Source: Hirsutella rhossiliensis
Taxonomy: Eukaryota; Ascomycota; Sordariomycetes; Hypocreales; Ophiocordycipitaceae
Direction: 5' to 3'
Assembly (NCBI RefSeq): GCF_020360975.1
Contig: NW_025408673.1
Location: 124,001-188,000 of the forward strand
DNA: 64,000 nt
Made by a program: the position numbers and the translations under genes. Below the pieces are notes generated by a model that worked only from the letters and a program-made list of their open reading frames with translations, was not told where the DNA came from and made no database searches. Position 1 is the first letter of the stretch; every line of letters begins with the position of its first letter. Shown here one piece after another: positions 1-10,827 of this stretch.

Positions 1-640
1 CCTAAGTAAGCATAACTAGTCTGCCCTCTAGGACTTCGTTAACTAGATAAAATCCTACTTTAGCTACGAGGTAAAGAAGATACGGTCTAACGGAGAGCTA
101 TTTACGAAGGATATCTTAAATTAGCTTCGAAAAAGTGGCATTTTACCCCTCCTATTAGCACCGAATACCCAGGCCTAGAACGGAGGGGCAGAAAGATCAG
201 GGGGTGCTATGATAGAAAGGGCCCGTACGATAAGACTTGCTGTAAGGCTTCCACACGACCTTTAGAGGGAAGTCGTTAAGACCGCCTATTACCTACGGAA
301 CCGGACCCCGAGGGACCCTAAGGACCCTAGGGGACTAAACCAAGGAACAGACTAGAAATCCCCCCTCGAGCTCTTTATAAAGAAGAGGGCCTCGCTAGCC
401 TACCTTCGTGCCTACGGCTATAAGGCATACGCAATAACTGCCGATGTATAGCTAAAAAGGAAGAAGAAAAGAAAGCTTAATCCTAGAGCCTTTATTAGTT
501 ACCTCGTTAGTTATAATTCTACGAATATCTTCCGGATCTAGATTCCTCTTCTACGGAAGGTTATTTTGACTAGGGATATGATTTTCGACGAATCTAGCTT
601 CTTCGATGGAAAGAGGGATTAATAGCCCCTCTTACTCTCA
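1..640 (+). pseudogene. Cop-1 copy A integrase core and C-terminal part (degenerate)
   Basis: Copia integrase inserts element cDNA into the chromosome. With RIP stops read through, the frame shows the second catalytic region (IRSNRELFT, where families usually have RSDxELF), then the QNGGAER block holding the catalytic Glu, and the following MIERART helix. This is the usual D-D-35-E arrangement with the second Asp changed to Asn. The first catalytic Asp lies left of the window; copy B shows it as IQVDQTD near 12835. From about 640 an acidic, Glu-rich linker leads toward reverse transcriptase, as is common in copia polyproteins. Stops at almost every Gln position make the gene dead. Confidence 0.88.
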
Positions 641-1214
641 CAACGTTAGCTAATTTAGAAGATCTAAATCCCCCCTTCCTAACAGTCTTAAGAAGAGGTC
701 CTAGACGAGGAAACGGAAGAAGAAACCGACGTCGAAGTAGTCGAGGATAACGCCGACTTCGAAGAAGAGGAAGCTACTAGATCAGATAATCTAGACGAAG
801 AAGGAGACTATAGGAAAGCGGTAGAGCTAGAATACGCCTACCTACCTACGCCTCCTCCTACGTAAGAAGAAGATCTAGAAGCAGCTTTTTTAGTTAGTCT
901 TCCCGTCTCGACCCCTAAGGGGGTAGGAAAGGCACCTCTCTCGAAGGATTACCCGGCTGCCTTTTTATCCCTACTTCGAGAAGCAAAGGAAGGTATAGGG
1001 CCCGATACGGATACTAAAGAAGACAAACCTCTCCCCTATTTCGATCGTTTTTCCGACTTCTACCTAACGCTAATAGAAGACGGTTCCCACGGAGCGTTCA
1101 CAGCAGGCCGGCTCTTCAAGCCACAGCTATCAGCAAGGAAGGTACATAAAAGAGACCTCCCGGACCCACCAGCAAACCAGAAGCAGCTAGAAAGACACCC
1201 CTTTAGAGACTAGT

Positions 1215-2810
1215 TTTTCTAGGCCCAGAAAGACCACCTAGCCTTACACGAAGAAATAGGGTCTTTCGAAGAGGTCCTTAAGGAAAAGGCAAGAGGAAAA
1301 CAGGTCCTTAGCTATAAGTGGGTCTTTATCTATAAGACTAATAAACACGGCTTCCTTTAAAAGTGCAAAGCCCGGCTAGTTATCTATAGGAATTAATAGG
1401 AAAAAGGGGATCTACCTACTAGGGCAACCACCCTAGTAGGGATGTCTTTTCGGACCCTTATAGCTATAGCAGCAGAATTCGACCTCGAACTCGATTAGAT
1501 AGATGCAGTTAACGCCTTTATTAACTGCCTACTCGAGGAAGAAGAAGAAGTTATCTATATGCGCCTTCTACTAGGCTTCTAACAGCCAGGAAAGGTTCTA
1601 CGGCTTAGGAAAGCTCTATACGGACTACGAAGATCACCCCTTCTTTAGCAATAGCATTTAACAGGTTCCCTCGAAGCCCTAGGCTTCACGAAAGTCCCTT
1701 AGGAACCGTGTATAATGCAGAAGGGTAAAATCACGGTCTTCTTCTACGTCGACGAAATTATCTAGGCGTACCTAAAAGAGGAAGAAGCTGCTGCTAGGGA
1801 GGCTATACGAGGCCTACAACAAAGGTATAAGATGACCAGGCTAGGGGAGCTAAAGTAGTTCCTAGGGATACGAATCCTTCGGAATAGGTCCTAACGGACT
1901 ATCTAGCTTACCTAGGACGCCTATATCGATAAGGTCGCTTATAAATTCCTCCCTAAATCCCTCGATAAGAAGCTTCCCTCTACGCCTATATTAGACGAAG
2001 AGCTTTTGCCTAATCCGTCCTTTTAAGCTAGGGAGCAAGAGAAACACTAATATCAACAGAAGGTGGGCTCCCTGCTGTTTTTAGCTATTTCTACTAGACC
2101 GGATATCTCTTTTACGGTCTCCCGGCTAGCTAGGCACAACCAGAATCCTAGCCCTAGGCATTAAGAAGCAGCAGATAGAGCTATCCTTTATCTCTATTCA
2201 ACGAGATTATATGGTCTGCGCCTAGGAGGGCAGGGAAGGAAATAAGCTGCCGAAATCTTCCTTTATTCGAGCGATTCGTCCTTTACGGACAATTCCTTAG
2301 ACAGAAAGAGCTCATAAGGGTATATTATATCCCTTTTTAGAGGAACTATTGCTTAGAGAGCTTCGAAGCAGGCTACCGTTACGACTTCTAGTACGGAGGT
2401 AGAGCTACTAGCTCTTTTAGAAGCGTTAAAAGAAGCGATTTTCCTTAGCCGGCTACTAATAGCGTTACGACTGTAAATTCCGACCCTATTAGCTATAGAA
2501 TGCGATAACACGCAGACTATACGAATTCTTACGGAAAACAGCAAGTTATCGACCCGGCTACGGTATATCGATATCTACTAGCATTAGTTACGCTAAGAGG
2601 TCTAAAGGGGACTTATTTCCGTCCGTTAGGTTCTAACGGTATCGATAAAAGCCGACGGTCTTATAAAGCCCCTGCCGAAGTAGAAGCTAGCTGTCTTCTT
2701 ATAGCAAATTAGGCTAGAAGACGTTCGAGAGAAGCTGTCCTTAGAGGCCCGCCTTGAGAGTCTACGAGAGGAGCTAATGGCCCGTACGAGAAGGTGACGT
2801 CTATAGCCGA
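1215..2810 (+). pseudogene. Cop-1 copy A reverse transcriptase and RNase H (degenerate)
   Basis: Copia reverse transcriptase copies the element RNA and RNase H removes the template. In the + frame I see SYKWVFIYKTNKHG and CKARLV (fingers), then DAVNAFINC, KALYGLRRSP, the active-site block FYVDEII in place of YVDD-I, and the thumb motif LGELK-FLGIRI. RNase H follows with STRPDISFTVSRLA, SSTEVELLAL and the terminal block with CDNTQT. The catalytic YVDD is changed to VDE. Stops are TAA/TAG at Gln or Trp positions. Copy A has more surviving CA/TG than copy B, so it is less heavily mutated. The end is placed by the last conserved RNase H-like stretch. Confidence 0.9.
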
Positions 2811-3061
2811 AGAAAAGGAAGAGGTTTTTCTCTTTAGAGGGCCCCCTATTTTAATTGGGTTTTCCCCCCTTTCTTATAGGACTTTCCCCTCTTTAGGCCC
2901 CTTTTCCTTAAGTAGGTCTAAAAGAGCCTAGGGACCCGAAAGGGCCCCTGCTTTCCTCGAGTAAAGGGAGAAGTACAGAGCTAAGAACCTCCTCTATACG
3001 CTTACTAGCCCGAAGCCATATTAGCTATGCCCTTAAGGGGCAGGCCATAGCTAAGGGGGTG
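2811..3061 (+). other. Cop-1 copy A 3' untranslated region with polypurine tract
   Basis: There is no coding signal here. The stretch is rich in CCCCTTT and AGGGCCC blocks and ends with a purine run, AGCTAAGGGGGTG (3049-3061), directly before the LTR start TGTCGCG. That is where the polypurine primer for plus-strand DNA lies. Copy B has the same run before its 3' LTR, and the miniature element at 49948 has a similar one. Confidence 0.8.
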
Positions 3062-3537
3062 TGTCGCGAAGCGTGGCTTAATTTCGCAGTTCTCGGAGAT
3101 ATCCCTTGGCACGAGGGACCTAGGAAGCTGAAAAACAGGTTTTAAGGAAGGAGCTAAAAGGAGGTATAGAGAGGAGGGTGGGGGTATAAGGGGAAGCAGA
3201 AGTGGCGATGGCTTCCTATGGAGGTAGCGAGAGATAAGACGGATATGCCGGCAACGGCTAGAAAGGAGGGGAAAAACCGGCAAAAAGCTCGGTAGTTAAA
3301 GGGACATTAGTGGCTTCTTTAAGCAGGATCTTCTTTGTCAATTGAGATGCTAGAAGGGTATAAAGAGGGGCGTTGGATAGAGGAAAGAAGGACAATCAAG
3401 GCAATATAACAATCACTCCCTTACTGCAATTGCTGCCCCCGTAAGATTTAAATATCTCTGCCCTGCCTGTCCTACCCCTTACTCCTAATTTCACCTTCGT
3501 GCATTTTCATGCACTTCTCGCATCTCTCTACGCGAGA
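3062..3537 (+). repeat. Cop-1 copy A 3' LTR (476 bp)
   Basis: This segment starts TGTCGCGAAGCG and ends CTACGCGAGA. It matches both LTRs of copy B (10228-10685 and 15875-16332) along its whole length, with a small internal insertion near 3200-3225. TATAAAGAGG near 3359 sits where an LTR promoter would lie. The next base, 3538, belongs to the inverted-repeat arm, which fixes the outer edge. Confidence 0.93.
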
Positions 3538-5075
3538 ATTAAACCTATATAATCTCTTTTTAGGTAAAACGGGCGTAAGGTTAATTTCCTCCCCTTCCTT
3601 TAAATCCTTAGTAGGACTAAACGGATTAAGGATATTACGAAGAAGATAAAGGGCGGTCTCGTTATTAATATACTTATCGTAAAATTTATTAGTCTCGAGG
3701 TCGGTATAGAAATTATAACCGTATATATAGTTAGCGAATCTATTAAGGTTATAAGTAGCCCTATAGTATTTAAGGAAGTGCCGCTATTTATAAATAAGCG
3801 CCTTAGTCGAATCCTAAATATAGTTAGTATAAGAACTACTAGTAGTACTTAAAAGATAGATATACTTATAAAAAGGAAATATAACGTACTTATAAGCAAA
3901 AGTTATAGTTATTTAATAAGTTCGAATATACCCTTAATAAAGGCGAGGATTATAAGTTCTATATAAAGTAATTAAGACTACTTAAGAGTATTCTTACTAC
4001 CTTAAATTAAGCTAAGAAAAGAAATATCTATATAAATAAGCGATTTCTATAAGGATATAAGTTACTAGCCGATATTTATAATAAAGGGTATAAAAGACGA
4101 TTTAATTATACTAACCTAGCGTGCTCTTAAGAAAGTAAGAGAAAGGAGAGCGACCGCGCGCTTTAATCCTAATAATATTAAGAGCTTTTAATAGAACCTA
4201 TAACTAAAAGGCAATTTCTATATAAATTAAAAACCCTTAGTAACCGATATTATTCCTATTATAGACCTAGGTCTTAAAGTAACTATAGATCTATAGAAAA
4301 AGACGGTTAAAATAAGCTAAGCGAGATTAAATAAGTTAGATAGTCGTTACTTAAAAGTACTTTATATAAAGAGGAAAGACCTTAGTACGATAATTCTAAG
4401 TAAGAAGAGTAGTAGTAATAAGGGAAGGTTATAAAAAAGTAGTTAAAGAGAGGTTAACGATATTTAGTAGCTCTTTAGTTTTAAGTTTAGCGGTCTTATA
4501 AGATATAATAAGGAAGAAGAGGTAGTCGTAAAAGGAGAAGATAAGAGGTAGCGGTCTAGAGAAATAAAGAAGATAAAGGAGAGAAGAGGAAGAAAAGGAA
4601 TAAAAAAAGTAAAGAGGAGAAGAAAAGGGCGGAGATTAAATAGCTTACTAATTAATAACTAGTAAAAGAAGCTATTTAAGCGTAACCCTTAAATACGCCT
4701 AAGACCTTACCGCTATAAAGGCCGGCTAAAGTAACTAATAACCGCGCGCTTTAATAACTATTTATTCCTCTTACTATACCCTCCTTCTTCCTTCCTTCTT
4801 TTTCCTTCTATATATATATATATATATATACTCTATATACTTTCTTACTTATAACGATCCCCTCTACTAATATAACTCTTATATATATATATAATACTTA
4901 GCCTCTTAGCGTTATAACTTAGAACTACTTACCCTAACTATTTAATCTTATCTTCTCCTTTTCTTTCGCCTACTCTACCCTTTCCTAAGATATAGCGGCG
5001 AACCTAAATAGCATCCTAGGCCTAGCTATAGACCTCCTTAAGAATACCGCTATATTCTTTAGCGTACTACTATTT
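3538..5075 (+). repeat. Left arm of a ~1.5 kb inverted repeat
   Basis: The reverse complement of 7910-9450 matches this segment from ATTAAACCTA (3538) to the AGCGTACT block near 5070, with scattered C/T and G/A differences of RIP type. The arm includes a TA microsatellite (4808-4830), a pyrimidine tract, and the promoter and first ~28 codons of the gene starting at 4992. Both strands read fairly openly. A Lys/Arg-rich + frame at 4150-4780 and a - frame at 3560-3860 with YNLNRFANY and PFSPTKDL are the most protein-like. I cannot say which was coding and recognise neither. The outer end is unknown because Cop-1 copy A interrupts it. Confidence 0.88.
4808..4986 (+). promoter_or_regulatory. Putative promoter of the 4992 gene (TATA plus pyrimidine tract)
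   Basis: An (AT)n tract at 4808-4830 and a second TATA run at 4881-4892 lie upstream of a C/T-rich stretch at about 4930-4985. The start-like codon follows at 4992. TATA plus CT tract is the usual layout of strong filamentous-fungal promoters. The same order recurs before the ORFs at 17207 and 35770. The call is inferred from layout only. Confidence 0.4.
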
Positions 5076-7690
5076 AAGAGTAGGAGCTCTATTTTACTTA
5101 CTTACTACGGCGAAGTTAAAGTAGAAGGCGGCAAAGGGCGCTTCTATACTAAAGATAAGGAAAAATTTATAGACTAAGACTAACGAGACGTTTATAAGTA
5201 GAAGTAACCTCCTTAGTATATCTATAAAGATCGTTAGTACTTAATACTAATAGGCCCTATTAAGCGGCGGGATATTACCTTTAAAGACGCTCGGATAATA
5301 TATAAGGGCGTTAAAAAGATAAACGGATTCGCTAAGAATAAGGCCTACTAAGAAGAGTATATTATTAATATATATAACTTTCTTTATAAAGCTATCGATA
5401 AACGATAGGCTATAAGCTTTAGCCTTAGCGTAATAATTAAAATCTTAATAAGAGGTATTAAGAACGCGGTATACCCCTTACCTTACCCGCTATTAGTTTA
5501 TACTAACTACTAAGGGGAACCTATCGAAGATATAGAAGATAGATATAAAAAGTACTATAAATACCTAAATAATAAGGAGTATTTAATTAAGTTTACCGCT
5601 CCTACCTTCGACCTTAGTCGCTTTATATATAAATAAAGGTATATAACTAAAGTTATTAACTTTTCGGTAAGTATAAATAAAAGGGGACTTTACTAAGGGG
5701 CGTTCCTTTAAAACTATAGAAAAGGAAACCTAGTCGTTTTTAATACTTAGAAAGAGGGACGATATACTAAACTCTATATATTCCTATAAGTATAGCGGTA
5801 GTTTCTTTATATCCTCTAAGTTCCTTATAACTTTACCTATACGCTAGTCCCTTATACCGCTTAGTAAGAAGGGTAGGAATATAGCTACTTAGCCTTAATA
5901 ATAATCTAATATTAAGTTAGAGGTATAGTTAAGCTATGCCTTAAAATAATTAAATAGCGATACTTAAAAGTTAAAGTAATTCTAAAGTAAAGGTATAGGG
6001 TAATATAAGAAGCCCTATAGATAAATAAGATCTTATACTAAGACTAGTATTTCTTTAAGCTAGATAAGAAGATAAGTATAAAAGGCTATATTAATAGGCT
6101 AATATATAGAATTTAATCTATCGTAGCGAATAAGCTTAATTATATATAAGCGATATTATAGGGCGGTAGAGTTTCCTAGTAGTTTAATAGCGGGGTTAGA
6201 CGACTATAAAGGATACTATTTAATTAAGGTCTAACGACCTTTAGCGGAGTCTTTCCTATATAGATTCTTAGGAGCGAGCGGATTTACTAATATAACTATA
6301 TTATCTTAGGAGACTAAGAAGAATAAGACCTCTAGGAAGTCCTAGAGGTAGTTAACCTCCTAGATAGGCCTACTAGATAAAAACTACTACTCTAAAGAGA
6401 TATAGAACTAGCTTATATAGTAAGGAAAGCGAGAAAGGAGCTATCTATACTAGCTACCCTTATAGAGTAACTTAACCTAATCGCTTAAGCTATGCGCGGT
6501 TTCTTTACGAAACTCCTCCTTAAAAAGACCCCTAACTATTTAATTACGCTAACGGGAATCGAGAATAGACCTAGTCCTTCGTTACCTTAAGCGTTAACCG
6601 AATCGAGCTCCTTATCTAAACTAAGTAGCCTTTCCCTAAGTAACCTTAAGATAGGATCCCTACCCTAGAGCCTATAAAGGAGAGAGCTAAGCGCCCTTAC
6701 TAGTCCCTTTATCTATATAGAAACGACGCCTTTATTCTCCCCCTTTAATATATAGCTAATTAGGCCTACTCCTCGCCCGCTACTAACGACTCCTTTAAAC
6801 GTATAAAGGAGCGAAAGACTTATAGCTATACCCCCGCCGATAACCTAATAAGGAGCTAGTAGGGAAGAAAGGTAGATAGCCTAACTACTAACTCGCCCTA
6901 GGACTCTAAAATTACTAGGCGCTCGGTTAATTACCCTAAGGCTAAAGACTTTAGTAACGCTTATAGTACGCCCTATTACTCCCTAGAAATAAAGTATAGT
7001 AATAGCCTCTCTAGCTATAGTCCTTATAAGGTTTATACTAGGTTTTAAACCCTCTTAGGTTAAAGGAGTTAAAAACCTAGGAATATATTAAAACTACCGC
7101 TAGGATATTAACGACTATAATTCTATATATTTATATAGGACTATTAGTAACGCGATAACGATTAGCCTATAAGACTTTATAGCTTATTTAATCTAGCTAT
7201 ACTTAAAGCTATAGACTAGTAAAGACGCTAACTACTTTATTTCCTTAACGCCCTTAGGAATAATAAGCGCGAATACTTAGGAGCGTATATAGGGGGTAGT
7301 AGATAATTATCTAAAGAAGGAAGTATACGAGTAAAGATAAGAAAGAGCTAAACGAGTAGCTTATAAGTAAAGGGAGGAATAAAGGATATAAAGGGAAAGG
7401 ATTATAGTAAAAGAGAAAAGTTCTATTAATAGTTTATTTACTTACTTATATACTTAGGAAGAGAACCTTACTTATTATTATCGCGCCCTTTCTATTAGTA
7501 TCTTAAGTTAGAAAGTCGCTAAGGAGGAGTTTAATAGGTAAGATCGCACCCCTATAGATATTAGCCCGTTAAGGGGGGAAAGGGATAAGACCCTTAGTAC
7601 TCCCCTTCTAACTTACTTCTAAGTATACTTAAAGGCGTTATAAAGACCTCGATTATCTAATTAGGTATCTTCCTTAAATATAGTTAATTT
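4992..7690 (+). pseudogene. Unrecognised large gene, about 900 codons, RIP-inactivated
   Basis: From an ATA at 4992 (ATG before a TG-to-TA change) one frame runs with only TAA/TAG interruptions for at least 1.8 kb. The same frame resumes by about 7060 and reads to 7620-7690; between 6850 and 7060 the better frame is unclear (indel or intron). The product starts ANLNSILGLA. It has an aromatic, Lys-rich N-terminal half, a Ser/Pro-rich low-complexity middle (about residues 530-650), and a charged, coiled-coil-like C-terminal part with KREEQRMQRER-type spacing after Gln restoration. I recognise no catalytic motif and make no functional call. It lies inside the inverted repeat. The right arm repeats its first ~28 codons in reverse, and 32640-33063 repeats its 3' end. 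Confidence 0.5.
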
Positions 7691-7910
7691 AAATCTTTAT
7701 TTTTTTTCCCTTTAAAGTAGATACCGCTAGTTACGCGACTCTAGTAAAGATAAAGAGGTATAAAGTAAAGAAATCTCTAAGACTTATATTTATAACCTAA
7801 GGCCCTTAAAGCTATATATAGGCTAAATAATTAGATAATTATATAGTTAATTGCTCTACTAATCCTTAGCTATATACTACGCGTGCTTTAAGTATATACC
7901 CTCGTCCCTA
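7528..7910 (+). repeat. 3' end of the 4992 gene, repeated in reverse at 32640-33063
   Basis: From GTTTAATAGG (7529) to CCTCGTCCCTATT (about 7910) the sequence matches the reverse complement of 33063-32640 at roughly 85-90% by eye, with RIP-type differences. The shared part covers the last ~30 codons (DRTPIDISPL) and the following ~280 bp. The match stops sharply at both ends. Confidence 0.85.
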
Positions 7911-9450
7911 TTAAAGTACGCTAAAGAAGATAGCGGTATTCTTAAGGAGGTCTATAGCTAGGCCTAGGATACTATTTAAGTTCGCCGTTATATCTTAAGA
8001 AAGGGTAGAGTAAGTAAAAGAAAGGGAGAAGATAATAATTAAATAGTTAAGGTAAGTAGTTTTAAGTTATAACGCTAAGAAGCTACGAGGGTATTATATA
8101 TATATATAAGAGTTATATTAGTAAAGGGAATTATTATAAGTAAGGAAGTATATAAAGTATATATATATATATATATATAAAAGGAAAAAGAAAGAAAGAA
8201 GAAGGAGGGTATAGTAAGAAAAATAAATAGTTATTAAAGCGCGCGGTTATTAGTTACTTTAGCCGGCCTTTATAGCGGTAAGGTCTTAGGTATATTTAAG
8301 GGTTACGCTTAAATAGCTTCTTTTACTAGTTATTAATTAATAAGCTATTTAATCTTTACCCTTTTCTTTTTTTCTTTACTCTTTTTATTCCTCTTCTTTT
8401 TCTTTTCTCCTTTATCTTCTTTATTTCTTTAGACTACTACCTCTTATCTTCTCCTTTTATAACTACCTTTTCTTCTTTATTATATCTTATAAGACCGCTA
8501 AACTTAAAACTAAAGAGCTATTAAATATCGTTAACCTCTCTTTAACTACTCTTTTATAACCTTCCCTTATTACTATTATTCTTCTTACTTAGAATTATCG
8601 CACTAAGGTCTTTCCTCTTTATATAAAGTACTTTTAAGTAATAACTATCTAACTTATTTAATCTCGCTTAGCTCGTTCTAACCGTCTTTTTCTATAGATC
8701 TATAGTTACTTTAAGACCTAGGTCTATAATAGGAATAATATCGGTTACTAAGGGTTTTTAATTTATATAGAAATTACCTTTTAGTTATAGGTTCTATTAA
8801 AAGCTCTTAATATTATTAGGATTAAAGGGCGCAGTCGCTCTCCTTTCTCTTACTTTCTTAAGAGCACGCTAGGTTAATATAATTAAATCGTCTTCTATAC
8901 CCTTTATTATAAACATCGGCTAGTAACCTATATCCTTATAGAAATCGCTTATTTACGCGGATACTTCTTTTCTTAGCTTAGTTTAAAGTAGTAAGAATAC
9001 TCTTAAGTAGTCTTAATTACTTTATATAAAACTTATAATCCTTACCTTTATTAAAGGTATATTTAAACTTATTAAATAACTATAACTTTTACTTATAAGC
9101 ACGTTATATTTCCTTTTTATAAGTATATCTTTCTTCTAAGTACTATTAGCGGTTCTTATACTAACTACGTTTAAGATTTAATTAAAGCGCTTATTTATAA
9201 ATAGCGGTACTTTCCTAGATATTATAGGGCTACTTACGACCTTAATAGATTCGCTAACTATATATATAGTTATAATTTCTATACCGACCTTAAAACTAAT
9301 AAATTTTACGATAGGTATATTAGTAACGAGACCGCCTTTTTTTTTCTTTATAATATCCTTAATCCCTTTAGTCCTACTAAGGATTTAGAGGAAGGGGAGG
9401 AAATTAACCTTATACCTATTTTACCTAGAAAGAGATTATATAGGTTTAAT
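7910..9450 (-). repeat. Right arm of the ~1.5 kb inverted repeat
   Basis: This is the reverse complement of 3538-5075. Read on the - strand it holds, from the inside outward, a second copy of the ANLNSILGLA start region (about 7990-7915), the CT tract and the TA microsatellite (8160-8179). On the + strand near 9220-9450 the most protein-like frame has YDLNRFANY and PFSPTKDLEEGEEI. That frame continues past the arm into 9451-9800, suggesting a larger gene or element reaching rightward. I do not recognise it. Confidence 0.85.
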
Positions 9451-10227
9451 AAGCTCTCTCTTAAGTAATAATTAGATAGTCTTTAAGTTCGCTTTATAAT
9501 AGTTTATAATAGGTTTATTAAAAGTCGGTAGCTTTATTTAGTCGCTATCTTTAATAGTAAAAGTTTTTCTCTTAAGGTTATATACGTTTAATTTAATAAG
9601 TCGAAAATATATTAAAATTTATCTTATAAGCGCGTTTATTTTTATTATAGCGGGTCTCTCCCTTTATAATAAAGAATAGATATCCTTATTTATAAAGTAA
9701 AAAATCCTATTCTTAAGAAAGGTAGGTAGTAAGAATATTTATTTTCTTACTTTATTATTTAATTATATCTCTATTTATCTTCTTTAAGGTAGTAAAGGGT
9801 AGGTTATTATTAAGGAAAGGTAGGAAATATTATCTTTATTTACTTAGGGAGCTTTAAGTAGAAAATTTAAAATAATAAGGTAGTAAGTAAAGCGCTCGTA
9901 AATATCTTAGCTACTATAGTTATCCTTTAATTAGATAGTTAGACGGTGCCTTAGTTACTAGTTAGGTTCTAGTATACTTCTTATAATAACTATAGATTTT
10001 TATCTTTACTACCTTTTCCTCCCTAGCTCCTTTTTACCTCCTCCTTTTCTTATTAGATTAGCGTTTTTAAGGCTCCTATATAAAGATCCCTTTTTACTTT
10101 ACTAAGTTATAGTAGCTAAACCTCGATCGTATACCTTAGGCCTTTCTTAGGTATCTATAGTTACTCTTCTTCCTCTTCTTACCTTTAATCCTTCTAAGGT
10201 TTATTAAGGAGTTATTATAACTATAGT
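9451..10227. other. AT-rich stretch right of the inverted repeat, no recognised gene
   Basis: RIP-altered sequence continues from the right arm to the Cop-1 copy B insertion and resumes after it at 16338. A + frame continuing from 9220 reads for some 200 codons with TAA/TAG only and ends in a Pro-rich stretch. TGA is depleted by RIP, so this is not strong evidence. No LTR end or TSD is visible. Confidence 0.5.
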
Positions 10228-10685
10228 TATCGCGAAGCGTGGCCTGATTTCGTAGTTCTCGAAGATATCCCTTAGTAAGAGGGACCAAGGAAGCTAAAAA
10301 CACCCGGTATAGAAGAAGGAGCCGAGAAGAGGTGCAGAAAGGAGGGTAGGGGCATAAGGGAAAGCATAAAGTAGCGAGAGATAAGACGGATATGCCGGAA
10401 ACGGCTATAAAAGAAGGAAAAAACCGGCAAAAAGCTCGGTAGTTAAAAGGACATCAGTAGCTTCTTTAAGCAGGATCTTCTTTGTTAATTAAGATGCTAG
10501 ACGGGTATAAATAGGGGCGTTGGATAGAGGAAAGAAGGACAATTAAGGCAATACAACAATCACTCCCCTACTACAATTGCTGCCCCCGTAAGATTTAAAC
10601 ATCTCTGCCCTGCCTATCCGACCCCTTACTTCTAATTTCACCTTCGTGCATTTTATATATACTTCTCGCATCTCTCTTCGCGAGA
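10228..10685 (+). repeat. Cop-1 copy B 5' LTR (458 bp)
   Basis: This LTR starts TATCGCGAAGCG (TGTCGCG before RIP) and ends CTTCGCGAGA. It is the same length as the 3' LTR at 15875-16332. TATAAATAGG near 10506 is a plausible LTR promoter TATA element. The ATAGT target copy lies just outside. Confidence 0.95.
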
Positions 10686-10702
10686 GTTATAAGCCCGGGA
10701 GG
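10686..10702 (+). other. Cop-1 primer-binding site matching the initiator tRNA-Met anticodon arm
   Basis: GTTATAAGCCCGGGAGG directly follows the LTR. Undoing one TG-to-TA change gives GTTATGAGCCCG, complementary to the CGGGCTCATAAC anticodon stem-loop of initiator tRNA-Met (yeast GGGCUCAUAACCC). Drosophila copia primes from an internal tRNA-iMet fragment in the same way. The same motif follows the LTR of the element at 49948 and ends the window at 63987. Confidence 0.72.
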
Positions 10703-10827
10703 AATAGTATTCCTATACCTTCCGGCTACTATAAAAGGCACCTTTCTTGCATCCCTCGTAGCTTCCTTTTACCCCTCTTACTAGAAAAGCCGATTTTTAC
10801 CCGACTTTTCTACTCTTCCCCGCAATA

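Larger units (their letters stand above)
1..3537 (+). mobile_element. Ty1/copia element Cop-1, copy A (5' part outside window)
   Basis: The window opens inside the integrase core of a copia-type LTR retrotransposon and runs through reverse transcriptase and RNase H to a polypurine tract and a 476-bp LTR. The order integrase before reverse transcriptase is diagnostic of Ty1/copia. Bases 1-1000 are close to 12940-13990 of copy B, and bases 1205-3537 to 14010-16332. Copy A keeps about 190 bp (roughly 1036-1205) missing from copy B. In-frame stops are TAA/TAG at glutamine positions, as RIP would leave. The element lies against the inverted-repeat arm that starts at 3538, so it probably inserted into that repeat. 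The matching outer TSD copy is off the left edge. Confidence 0.93.

Noticed and set aside
2353..2544. A 63-codon - strand open frame
   Set aside because: It overlaps Cop-1 copy A RNase H on the other strand, where clear family motifs are read; it is a shadow frame.
3005..3283. A 92-codon - strand open frame
   Set aside because: It spans the 3' UTR and LTR of Cop-1 copy A and has no match in the LTRs of copy B.
4808..4830. The TA microsatellite as a CRISPR-like or satellite array
   Set aside because: It is a simple dinucleotide run; no spaced repeats occur anywhere in the window.
3538..5075. The inverted arms as LTRs
   Set aside because: They are in opposite, not direct, orientation and contain gene-like sequence.
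7529..7580. A tRNA-like start (GTTTAATAGGTAAGAT), possible SINE or tRNA fragment
   Set aside because: No B box or closing stem is visible, and the frame reads as the C-terminus of the 4992 gene.
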